From the NCBI GenBank assembly GCA_031283785.1, contig JAITBC010000211.1, positions 1 through 11,018 of the forward strand: a DNA stretch of 11,018 bases. The letters run 5' to 3'. The notes below the pieces were generated by a model. It was not told the DNA's origin and searched no databases. It was given only the letters and a program-made list of their open reading frames with translations. Position numbers and translations under genes: made by a program. Positions within the stretch are counted from its first letter, which is position 1. The number at the start of each line of letters is the position of its first letter. This document shows, piece after piece, positions 1-6,170 of the stretch. The DNA is from Tannerella sp. Its GTDB lineage: Bacteria > Bacteroidota > Bacteroidia > Bacteroidales > Tannerellaceae.

Positions 1-1892
1 ATGACGTCGGTTTTGTAGCAAAGGTGAAAGATGGGGAAAGGGGATTTCAGGTTTATGTCGGAGGCGGTGGCGGATCAAAACCTTCCGTGGGGTGGTTATT
101 GTTCGATTTTGTTCCGGTCGGCGAGTTGTATGTTGTTGCCGAATCCCTTAAGAAATTCTTTTCCGAACATGGAAATCGGAAAAACAAGAATAAAGCTCGC
201 CTGCGTTTTGTTTTCTACAGGTTGGGAGAGTATGAAACCATCCGCCTGATAAAAGAATATTACCGGGAGGCTAAAAGAGAAACGCCGGTATTTATTCCTC
301 CGATAGGAGAAAATGAACGCCCCGAATATTCATATAAGCCTGTCGGTGATGAATCGCCGTACACAGAGGAATACCGATTGTGGAAAAAAAGATATGTTGA
401 ACCGCAGAGGCAGGAGGGGTATAACAGTATTTTTGTTCCCGTTTTGCAGGGAAACATACCGTTGAACGATACAAAACGGATAGGAGGATTGCAAAATCTG
501 TTGACTTTCATCAATCAATTCGGTGAGCAAACGATTCGTTTCATAACCTCGCAAAGTATTCGCCTTCGTAACATACCGGACATTGCCTTACCTGAATTAT
601 TCGGGATATTGAAAGTCTTTATTCCCGATTTGCATATTCCGCTCATCCTTAATAATATTACCTCTTGCACCGGAGCGGATACTTGCCGTTTAGGTATCGG
701 ATTATCAAAAAATCTGGCTATAGCTATTCGTGATGAATTGTTGCGAAGCTACTCCGGCCGGAATAAGCCGGTTGACTTGGATAAACTTAGCGCCGTCCGG
801 ATTCATATATCGGGATGTCCTAATTCGTGCGGACAACAGCATTGGGCGGATATCGGATTTTCAGGTAAAATACTTCGCAATGAACGTCTTTATCCCGGTT
901 ATCAGGTTTATCTTGCCGCCCATAGAGCTGTCGCACCGAAATTGGCCGACCCCGCAGGCAATATAAGTGCGAGGGATATTCCAAAGTTCGTTCGCCGTTT
1001 GCTCGAAGCGTATCTCAATAGCGACGCCTGTTCCTTTACGTCCTGTTTGGAATCGAAAGGTCGAGACGTCGCATTGGCGTTGATAGAAGAATACAAAGAT
1101 ATTCCATCGTTTGCCGAAGACAAAAATTATTACTTCGATTGGGGTGCAGAGACCTTGTTCAGTGTAGTCGGCAGAGGCGCTGCCGAATGTTCGGCCGGAC
1201 TTTTTGATATGATAGAAGTGGATCTCGGCATTATTAATGCGAATAAGGACGCTCTGGAGAGAGAATCCGATATTGTTAAAAGGAATAACCTCTTGTATGG
1301 AATTATTTATTCGTCTTCACGCATGCTTTTGGTGACGCGTGGCGCAGAACCCAAAACGACGGAGGATGTTTTTAACCTGTTTATCCGAAATTTCATTGAA
1401 TACGGTTTTGTTGAAGAAAAATTCCGGAATATTGTTACCATTGCCCGCGACAGGGCAAATCATAATTTTATTTCTCATAAAGATGAAATTTATGATTTGG
1501 CCGGCAAAATTACCGATTTATATCAAAATATGGACGATTCTTTGCAGTTCAAAAATATCCCTCCAAAACAACCCGTTGATACCGGTAAAAAACAACCCGC
1601 CGGAGAAAATCATGTTTCGGAAGCGCATGATGCTGATGCCGCACAAGCTGACGTACCTTCGGAAACGAAAGCAAGGAAATTTAAAGATTTGCGGGGAGTT
1701 GCCTGTCCGATGAATTTTGTGCAAACAAAGATATTGCTGGCAACTATGCAGCCGGGTGAAAAACTGGAAATATGGCTTGATGACGGGCAGCCTATAAACA
1801 ACGTACCCGGTTCGGTACGAAATGAAGGGCATGAAATACTGGAACAGACTTCCCGGGATGATTATTGGATTGTAGTTATAAAGAAAAAGTGA
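1..1892 (+). CDS. Siroheme sulfite (nitrite/sulfite) reductase with C-terminal TusA-like domain, 5' partial
   Basis: This is the C-terminal part of a ferredoxin-type nitrite/sulfite reductase; six-electron reduction of sulfite to sulfide in the cytoplasm is the likely role. The frame is open from base 3, where the codons read DVGFVAKVKDGERGF, a usual internal stretch of the family. The gene therefore starts upstream, and the GTG at 24 is not its start. A second ferredoxin-like half domain (GNRKNKNKARLRF) occupies about 3-300. The siroheme/4Fe-4S domain has its four cysteines in the usual CX5C (codons at 666 and 684) and CX3C (816 and 828) pairs. A helical, HEPN-like stretch (about 1130-1560) and a polar linker follow. 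The last ~70 residues are a TusA/SirA fold with LRGVACPMN, the sulfur-accepting Cys being at 1704-1706. A small sulfur-carrier gene follows after 31 nt, so the TusA domain may hand on the sulfide formed. Sulfite is favoured over nitrite by context. Confidence 0.9.
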   Translation, partial: DVGFVAKVKDGERGFQVYVGGGGGSKPSVGWLLFDFVPVGELYVVAESLKKFFSEHGNRKNKNKARLRFVFYRLGEYETIRLIKEYYREAKRETPVFIPPIGENERPEYSYKPVGDESPYTEEYRLWKKRYVEPQRQEGYNSIFVPVLQGNIPLNDTKRIGGLQNLLTFINQFGEQTIRFITSQSIRLRNIPDIALPELFGILKVFIPDLHIPLILNNITSCTGADTCRLGIGLSKNLAIAIRDELLRSYSGRNKPVDLDKLSAVRIHISGCPNSCGQQHWADIGFSGKILRNERLYPGYQVYLAAHRAVAPKLADPAGNISARDIPKFVRRLLEAYLNSDACSFTSCLESKGRDVALALIEEYKDIPSFAEDKNYYFDWGAETLFSVVGRGAAECSAGLFDMIEVDLGIINANKDALERESDIVKRNNLLYGIIYSSSRMLLVTRGAEPKTTEDVFNLFIRNFIEYGFVEEKFRNIVTIARDRANHNFISHKDEIYDLAGKITDLYQNMDDSLQFKNIPPKQPVDTGKKQPAGENHVSEAHDADAAQADVPSETKARKFKDLRGVACPMNFVQTKILLATMQPGEKLEIWLDDGQPINNVPGSVRNEGHEILEQTSRDDYWIVVIKKK

Positions 1893-1923
1893 AAATAAAC
1901 TGTAAAGAAAAAAATAAGTTACA

Positions 1924-2136
1924 ATGAGTAAAATAACAGTAAACGACGAAGAACAGGAAGTAACGCTCCCATTGTCACTCTCCGGGCTTATCAAACTGAA
2001 TAAAGTTTTGCAACCCGATATGGTATCCGTTCAGGTTAACGGAGAGTTTGTCCAACGGGAAAACTTTGATACGACAGCCATAAATGATGAAGACGAAATA
2101 GACTTCTTATATTTTATGGGAGGAGGACGACGATGA
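1924..2136 (+). CDS. ThiS/MoaD-like sulfur carrier protein with a GGGRR tail (HcyS/CysO-type)
   Basis: This 70-residue beta-grasp protein has the ThiS/MoaD hallmarks: a short beta-rich N-terminus, SVQVNGEFVQR in the middle, an INDEDEIDFLYFM segment and a C-terminal glycine run. In this family the C-terminal glycine carboxylate is adenylated and converted to a thiocarboxylate that donates sulfur. Here the chain reads Gly66-Gly67-Gly68-Arg69-Arg70, so the glycines are not terminal. Related carriers with residues after GG (QbsE, and HcyS as recalled from the literature) need proteolytic trimming, and a JAMM protease gene lies just downstream. The sulfite reductase neighbour argues for a role in cysteine or homocysteine synthesis rather than thiamine or molybdopterin synthesis, though ThiS cannot be fully excluded. 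The stop overlaps the next start in an ATGA arrangement. There is no clear ribosome binding site; the leader is A-rich. Confidence 0.87.
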   Translation: MSKITVNDEEQEVTLPLSLSGLIKLNKVLQPDMVSVQVNGEFVQRENFDTTAINDEDEIDFLYFMGGGRR

Positions 2137-2138
2137 TG
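2121..2138 (+). promoter_or_regulatory. AGGAGG within the carrier's glycine codons, before the ThiF start
   Basis: AGGAGG at 2121-2126 lies inside the Gly-Gly-Gly codons of the carrier gene. It is 6 nt from the ATG at 2133 and 9 nt from the one at 2136, both good Shine-Dalgarno distances. The ATGA overlap (2133-2136) would allow translational coupling. No other start in the window has such a strong site, and Bacteroidota generally rely little on Shine-Dalgarno pairing. The match may therefore only reflect the glycine codons. It does not decide between the two adjacent ATG starts. Confidence 0.4.
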
Positions 2139-2942
2139 GATTTCTCGGCAGAGCAGATCGAACGTTACAGTCGTCATATCCTGCTTCAGGATGTCGGCGT
2201 AGAAGGTCAGGAAAAGATCAATAACGGCAAAGTTTTGGTGATAGGGGCCGGCGGACTTGGCGCCCCCGTCCTGCTTTATCTGGCGGCCGCCGGCGTAGGC
2301 ACGCTGGGTGTGATAGACGGCGATGTGGTGGATTTGAGTAACCTGCAACGGCAGGTAATACATTTTACTCCCGACGTCGGCAAGCCTAAAGTGGAATCGG
2401 CAAAAGAAAAGATTAGACAGATAAATCCGGATGTGAACGTGATTACATATAATGAGTTCCTGACGGCAAAGAATGCCTTTGAACGAATTAGAGATTATGA
2501 TTTTATTATTGACGGGACAGACAGCTTTCCCGTGAAATTTCTGATCAACGATGCGTGCGTATTAGCAGGGAAGCCTTTTTCACATGGAGGTATTCTTCGT
2601 TTTGAAGGGCAAACCATTACGCATCTGCCGGAAACGGCTTGTTATCGTTGTGTGTTTCATAGCCCTCCGCCGCCAAATGCCGTCCCGACATGCTCTCAGG
2701 CCGGAGTACTGGGTGCAATTGCGGGAATGTTAGGAACCATACAGGCTGCAGAGGCTCTGAAATTCCTGATTGGCGCCGGTGAACTTTTGACGAACAGGCT
2801 TCTGATTTTTAATGCAAAAGCAATGGACTTCAGGACTGTGAGGGTTAAAAAAAATGCAAAATGTCCGGTTTGCGGCGAGTATCCTTCTATTGTAGAGCTG
2901 GTTGAAGCAGAACAGGCGGTATGCGAATTGAAAAAAAAATGA
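2133..2942 (+). CDS. ThiF/MoeB/HcyF-family E1-like adenylyltransferase for the sulfur carrier
   Basis: This 269-residue Rossmann-fold E1-like enzyme is predicted to use ATP to adenylate the C-terminal glycine of the upstream carrier so that sulfur can be attached. Visible features are the nucleotide-binding GAGGLG (residues 38-43) and DGDVVDLSNLQRQ (62-74), which holds the ATP-contacting Asp, Asn, Arg and Gln residues. DGTDS (127-131) holds the Mg-binding Asp130. Two CX2C pairs (Cys170/Cys173 and Cys244/Cys247) form the structural zinc site. PTCSQAGVLG carries Cys187 at the position of the family's reactive cysteine. The length fits the short ThiF/MoeB/HcyF class without a rhodanese domain, so sulfur must come from elsewhere, plausibly the TusA domain or free sulfide. 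ATG codons at 2133 and 2136 differ by one residue. The gene is followed 4 nt later by the JAMM gene. A thiamine ThiF is the main alternative. Confidence 0.9.
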   Translation: MMDFSAEQIERYSRHILLQDVGVEGQEKINNGKVLVIGAGGLGAPVLLYLAAAGVGTLGVIDGDVVDLSNLQRQVIHFTPDVGKPKVESAKEKIRQINPDVNVITYNEFLTAKNAFERIRDYDFIIDGTDSFPVKFLINDACVLAGKPFSHGGILRFEGQTITHLPETACYRCVFHSPPPPNAVPTCSQAGVLGAIAGMLGTIQAAEALKFLIGAGELLTNRLLIFNAKAMDFRTVRVKKNAKCPVCGEYPSIVELVEAEQAVCELKKK

Positions 2943-2946
2943 GCGA

Positions 2947-3342
2947 ATGATAAAAATACCGGAAGATATCTTAACATCAATGATAAGGCAGGCATACGAC
3001 GAATTGCCCGACGAAGCCTGTGGCCTGTTAACAGGGAAGGATGGCGTCGCGCAGGCTCGGTATGCCATGACTAATACTGACCATAGTCCGGAACATTTTT
3101 CTTTCAGTCCGCATGAACAGTTTAACGTATTGAAAGAGGCAAGACGTAACGGTCGGAAAATCATAGCAAATTATCATAGTCATCCTGCGTCGCCGGCTCG
3201 TCCGTCGGAAGAAGATATCCGATTGGCATTTGATGCACATATCGTGTATATCATTATTTCTTTAGCTGCCGAAAAGCCTGATATAAAGGCGTTCTATATT
3301 GTTAATTCCATTGTGCAGCCATGTGAATTAGAGATAATATGA
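2947..3342 (+). CDS. JAMM/MPN metalloprotease (HcyD/QbsD/Mec-like) acting on the sulfur carrier
   Basis: This 131-residue single-domain JAB1/MPN/Mov34 zinc peptidase has the complete JAMM signature. The catalytic Glu is in DEACGLL (Glu23), the zinc-binding histidines in NYHSHP (His77, His79), and Ser87 and Asp90 sit at the expected HxH-X7-S-X2-D spacing. Bacterial JAMM proteins next to ThiS-like carriers either trim residues beyond the diglycine (QbsD, HcyD) or release an amino acid from the carrier adduct (Mec of Mycobacterium). The Arg-Arg tail on the carrier encoded two genes upstream fits the trimming role best; both activities are possible. There is no signal peptide, so it should be cytoplasmic. 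It begins 4 nt after the ThiF stop and is the last gene of the module, with a 40-nt gap before the transporter genes. The ATG at 2947 has no ribosome binding site, as usual for this window. Confidence 0.9.
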   Translation: MIKIPEDILTSMIRQAYDELPDEACGLLTGKDGVAQARYAMTNTDHSPEHFSFSPHEQFNVLKEARRNGRKIIANYHSHPASPARPSEEDIRLAFDAHIVYIIISLAAEKPDIKAFYIVNSIVQPCELEII

Positions 3343-3382
3343 AAACTGCCGGTCTTATATTAAAAAACCAAATAAAAATTTT

Positions 3383-4345
3383 ATGTATACTGAAAAATTT
3401 CTTCTATTATTGACCGGTATCATGCTGTTAACGGACTGTGCCGGTAAATCCGGACAGGAAACGACGGGGACCGCTGACAGCCTTACGGGAACTATACAAC
3501 TATCGGGAGCTTTTGCCCTGTATCCTATGGCGGTAAGATGGGGAGAAGAATTTCGCAAATTACATCCCGGAGTAAAAGTAGATATATCGGGAGGAGGCGC
3601 CGGGAAAGGGATGACCGACGCACTGTCCGGCGTTGTAGATATAGGAATGGTATCCCGTGAAATCTACCCTGAAGAAGTCAACAAAGGCGCGTATCCGGTT
3701 GCTACGGTAAAAGATGCGGTCATACCGATTATAAATGCGAATAATCCCGAATTGGAAGCTATTAACAGGGTAGGGTTGAAGAGAGAAACGGCTGCGAAGC
3801 TTTGGAATCGGGAATATGCTACGTGGGGAGAAGTCATAGGTACTTCCGCTACTCTTCCCGTACATGTGTTTACACGTTCCGATGCATGTGGCGCTGCCGA
3901 GACTTTTGCCGCATGGTTCGGCAGAAAACAGGAAAACCTGAAAGCTACCGCAGTATTCGGCGATCCGGGACTTGCAGCGGCAGTACAGAAGGACAGGGTA
4001 GGGATAGGCTTTAACAATATAGCTTATGCTTATGACCAAAAGACAAAAAAACTTTTTGACGGGCTGGCTATTATCCCCATTGATATGAATGAAAACGGAC
4101 AGATAGATCCGGAGGAAGATTTTTACGAAACAACCGAAACATTGATAAAAGCCATCAATGAAGGGCGTTATCCCTCACCTCCGGCTCGCGATTTGTATTT
4201 GGTGACAAAAGGTAAACCGACAAAACCGGAAGTTATTGCTTTCATGGAATACGTGCTTACCGAAGGACAGAAATATGCCGGAGAAACCGGTTATATAAGG
4301 CTTTCGGAAGAAAAATTGAAGGCTGAATTAACAAAAATAAAATAG
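3383..4345 (+). CDS. PstS-like oxyanion-binding lipoprotein of an ABC importer (sulfate or phosphate)
   Basis: This 320-residue periplasmic-type binding protein has a hydrophobic N-terminus and a lipobox-like LTDC, making Cys19 the probable lipidated residue. It follows the PstS plan: SGAFALYPMA near residue 41, the glycine-rich GGGAGKGMTDAL (70-81), VDIGMVSRE with the conserved Asp86, and a second ligand loop TRSDACGAAET (164-174). In classical PstS that loop reads roughly R-x3-S-G-T, whose Ser and Thr bind phosphate; here Cys169 and Ala171 replace them. The first loop also lacks the usual Ser/Thr pair, having Ala-Phe. With sulfate-activation and sulfite-reduction genes on both sides, sulfate is a reasonable ligand, but this is inferred. 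Residues 234-245 form an EF-hand-like loop. Two permease genes follow. No other start is more convincing than the ATG at 3383. Generic tools would probably call it a phosphate-binding protein. Confidence 0.83.
   Translation: MYTEKFLLLLTGIMLLTDCAGKSGQETTGTADSLTGTIQLSGAFALYPMAVRWGEEFRKLHPGVKVDISGGGAGKGMTDALSGVVDIGMVSREIYPEEVNKGAYPVATVKDAVIPIINANNPELEAINRVGLKRETAAKLWNREYATWGEVIGTSATLPVHVFTRSDACGAAETFAAWFGRKQENLKATAVFGDPGLAAAVQKDRVGIGFNNIAYAYDQKTKKLFDGLAIIPIDMNENGQIDPEEDFYETTETLIKAINEGRYPSPPARDLYLVTKGKPTKPEVIAFMEYVLTEGQKYAGETGYIRLSEEKLKAELTKIK
4082..4117 (+). other. EF-hand-like calcium-loop motif inside the PstS-like protein
   Basis: Residues 234-245 read DMNENGQIDPEE. Acidic or amide residues fall at loop positions 1, 3, 5, 9 and 12, with Gly at 6 and Ile at 8, which is the 12-residue EF-hand calcium-binding pattern. 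It sits in the C-terminal half of the binding protein, just before a Tyr-Glu-Thr helix start. Lone DxDxNGxI-type loops occur in many exported bacterial proteins, including calcium-stabilised ones. Calcium binding is inferred from the motif alone. Confidence 0.5.
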
Positions 4346-4351
4346 AATTGT

Positions 4352-4376
4352 AAAAACAAAACGGAGTTATGTTTTT
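4352..4376 (+). repeat. AT-rich inverted repeat between binding-protein and permease genes
   Basis: AAAAACA (4352-4358) and TGTTTTT (4370-4376) form a 7-bp inverted repeat with an 11-nt loop, followed by GTATTTTTT. It lies in the 59-nt gap after the binding-protein gene. Such stem-loops often lower expression of permeases relative to the abundant binding protein, by partial termination or by protecting the upstream mRNA. The stem has only one G-C pair, so it would be weak. Confidence 0.3.
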
Positions 4377-4404
4377 GTATTTTTTCTGGAAAAAGTAAAG
4401 AATT

Positions 4405-5313
4405 GTGCAGATATCATTATTAGCAAAAAGGCTTTTTAAAAATAAAATTGCTTGCCTGGTTATGCAACTGTTCACTGCCGGATCATTACTGACTATGTTG
4501 ATCATGGGGCTGGGATTGTATTATAAATCGGCGGACGTCCTGAAAGAAAATTCGGTATGGAGGTTATTGAAAAGTTCGGAATGGAGTCCGCTGACGGGAG
4601 AGTTTGGATTTTGGTCGTTCATATTAAGTTCGATATACGTGACGGCCTTATCCGTAATAATAGCGCTTCCTGTCGCCCTCCTTACCGCATTGTTCCTGAC
4701 GGAAAATGCGCGACCATGGATAAAGAAAATGATGTTCCCGGCGCTGGATATTCTGGCGGGTATCCCTTCCGTTGTATATGGATTGTGGGGAACGTTGATT
4801 ATTGTGCCCTGGATAGCAGATTATCTGGGTCCCCGTTTTGTCGATTACACCAGCGGATATTCTTTGTTGGCCGGAGGTATCGTGCTGAGTGTGATGATTA
4901 TTCCGTTATTAGTAAGTTTGTTTATCGAGATATTCTCTACCGTTTCCAAAGATTTGAAAGATGCGTCTATATCATTGGGGGCGACACGCTGGCAGACATC
5001 CCGGTTAATAGTCGTCAGAAAAGCCTCCCCGGGAATAATAGCGGCGGTAGTGCTGTCGGTTTCCAAAGCTTTTGGCGAGACGCTGGCGGTGCTTATGGTT
5101 TGCGGGAATATGGTCGGGATACCTCATTCGGTATTCGATAGCGTTTATCCCTTGCCGGCTCTTATTGCAAACAATTATGGGGAAATGCTGTCCCTGCCCA
5201 TGTATGAATCGGCGCTTATGTTTGCCGCTCTGGTTATGTTTGTTATCATTTTCATTTTTAATGCGATATCACGTATCGTCTTACAGAATGTAGCGAAAAA
5301 ATTTAAATTATGA
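4405..5313 (+). CDS. PstC-like ABC transporter permease
   Basis: This 302-residue inner-membrane permease should form half of the import channel with the next gene's product. About six hydrophobic segments can be seen (roughly residues 18-40, 70-98, 108-137, 153-178, 205-232 and 268-290). The EAA loop that contacts the ATPase is at about 186-210 (DASISLGATRWQTSR, then SPGI). The following SKAFGETLAVLMVCGN matches the RALGETMAV-type motif of PstC. The start is taken as GTG at 4405, because an in-frame TAA lies at 4396 and no ATG or TTG intervenes. The first in-frame ATG is at residue 20, inside the first membrane segment. The stop overlaps the next start as ATGA. No ATPase gene occurs in the window, so the NBD must be encoded elsewhere. 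The substrate is uncertain: phosphate by family, sulfate by neighbourhood. Confidence 0.85.
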   Translation: MQISLLAKRLFKNKIACLVMQLFTAGSLLTMLIMGLGLYYKSADVLKENSVWRLLKSSEWSPLTGEFGFWSFILSSIYVTALSVIIALPVALLTALFLTENARPWIKKMMFPALDILAGIPSVVYGLWGTLIIVPWIADYLGPRFVDYTSGYSLLAGGIVLSVMIIPLLVSLFIEIFSTVSKDLKDASISLGATRWQTSRLIVVRKASPGIIAAVVLSVSKAFGETLAVLMVCGNMVGIPHSVFDSVYPLPALIANNYGEMLSLPMYESALMFAALVMFVIIFIFNAISRIVLQNVAKKFKL

Positions 5314-6158
5314 AATTCAGGTTCGTAGAAGAAAAGTTATTTAATCTGTTAATGATATTGGCAACGCTCGTGGTGTTTGGTTTTTTTTCGAGCATCATAT
5401 GGACGATTGCCAAAGTGGGTTTTCCTTCGTTAACGTGGGAAATGATCACGCAACTTCCCGGCGGCGGATTCTATTTAGGTAAGGAAGGCGGGATATTGAA
5501 TGCCGTTGTCGGTTCGTTAATGATTGTTATAGCTTCTGCTTTGTTAGGATTAATCATCAGTATTCCCATTGTTTTCTACATAAACGTGTATCTGAAGAAA
5601 GCCTCCCGACTGGCCTATTTAACGCGGCTGTCCTTCGATGTGCTGTTTGGGATACCATCCATCGTCTACGGGGCGTTTGCTTTTACGGTAATGATCTTTT
5701 TCGGATTGAAAACATCGTTGCTGGGTGGGATTATTGTTATCACACTGCTGATTGTCCCGATATTTGTCCGTTCGATGGACGAGGTTGCAGGTTCGGTATC
5801 CAAAGATCTTTTGGATGCGGCTTATTCGCTGGGAGCTACCCGGCTGGAAGCGTGTAAAGTAGTCATCCGGCAGATAGCTCCGGGTATTGCAACCGCCACT
5901 TTGCTCTCGATAGGGCGTGCTATCGGCGATGCGGCAGGTATTCTGTTTACTGCCGGATTCACGGACAGTATTCCGACGTCGCTCAATCAACCCGCGGCCA
6001 CATTGCCGTTAGCTGTATTCTTTCAGTTGAGCAGTCCTATCCCCGAAGTGAGGGAACGTGCTTACGCCGCGGCATTGCTGTTGACAATCATCGTCCTTAT
6101 ATTGAGTATTGTCGGACGGGTGACTACCGGTTATTTTTCGAAAAACAGAATTAAATGA
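5310..6158 (+). CDS. PstA-like ABC transporter permease
   Basis: This 282-residue second permease is the partner of the PstC-like protein. It has a hydrophobic N-terminal segment (about 10-35), then GGILNAVVGSL (60-70), the typical entry to the PstA transmembrane domain, and further membrane segments at about 70-93, 108-132, 136-154, 190-215 and 252-270. The EAA loop is DAAYSLGATRLEACKVV (169-185), followed by APGI. RAIGDAAGILFTAG (203-216) corresponds to the RAIGETAPLLFTA motif of PstA, with Asp-Ala in place of Glu-Thr. The ATG at 5310 overlaps the previous stop by 4 nt, indicating translational coupling. A pstB-type ATPase gene usually follows pstA, but here the siroheme gene begins 12 nt later, with no Walker-type protein between. 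Confidence 0.86.
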   Translation: MKFRFVEEKLFNLLMILATLVVFGFFSSIIWTIAKVGFPSLTWEMITQLPGGGFYLGKEGGILNAVVGSLMIVIASALLGLIISIPIVFYINVYLKKASRLAYLTRLSFDVLFGIPSIVYGAFAFTVMIFFGLKTSLLGGIIVITLLIVPIFVRSMDEVAGSVSKDLLDAAYSLGATRLEACKVVIRQIAPGIATATLLSIGRAIGDAAGILFTAGFTDSIPTSLNQPAATLPLAVFFQLSSPIPEVRERAYAAALLLTIIVLILSIVGRVTTGYFSKNRIK

Positions 6159-6170
6159 TATTGGAAACAG

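Noticed and set aside
24..1892. GTG at 24 as the start of the sulfite reductase
   Set aside because: The frame is open to the window edge and the upstream codons (DVGFVAK) continue the family sequence, so the gene is cut by the window.
1518..1994. 158-codon minus-strand ORF opposite the reductase end and the carrier gene
   Set aside because: It is antisense to two well-supported genes, has no recognisable domain, and spans their junction.
2730..3164. 144-codon minus-strand ORF opposite ThiF and JAMM genes
   Set aside because: It is a shadow of conserved coding sequence with no family resemblance.
3339..3410. Short 23-codon ORF starting ATGAAAACTGCCGG in the gap after the JAMM gene
   Set aside because: It runs into the PstS-like gene in another frame and has no recognisable sequence feature.
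3560..4039. 159-codon minus-strand ORF opposite the PstS-like gene
   Set aside because: It is a shadow ORF; the + strand carries a clear binding protein here.
4557..5141. 194-codon + strand ORF inside the PstC-like gene
   Set aside because: It is an alternative frame of a permease with clear membrane segments and an EAA loop; its product looks like no known protein.
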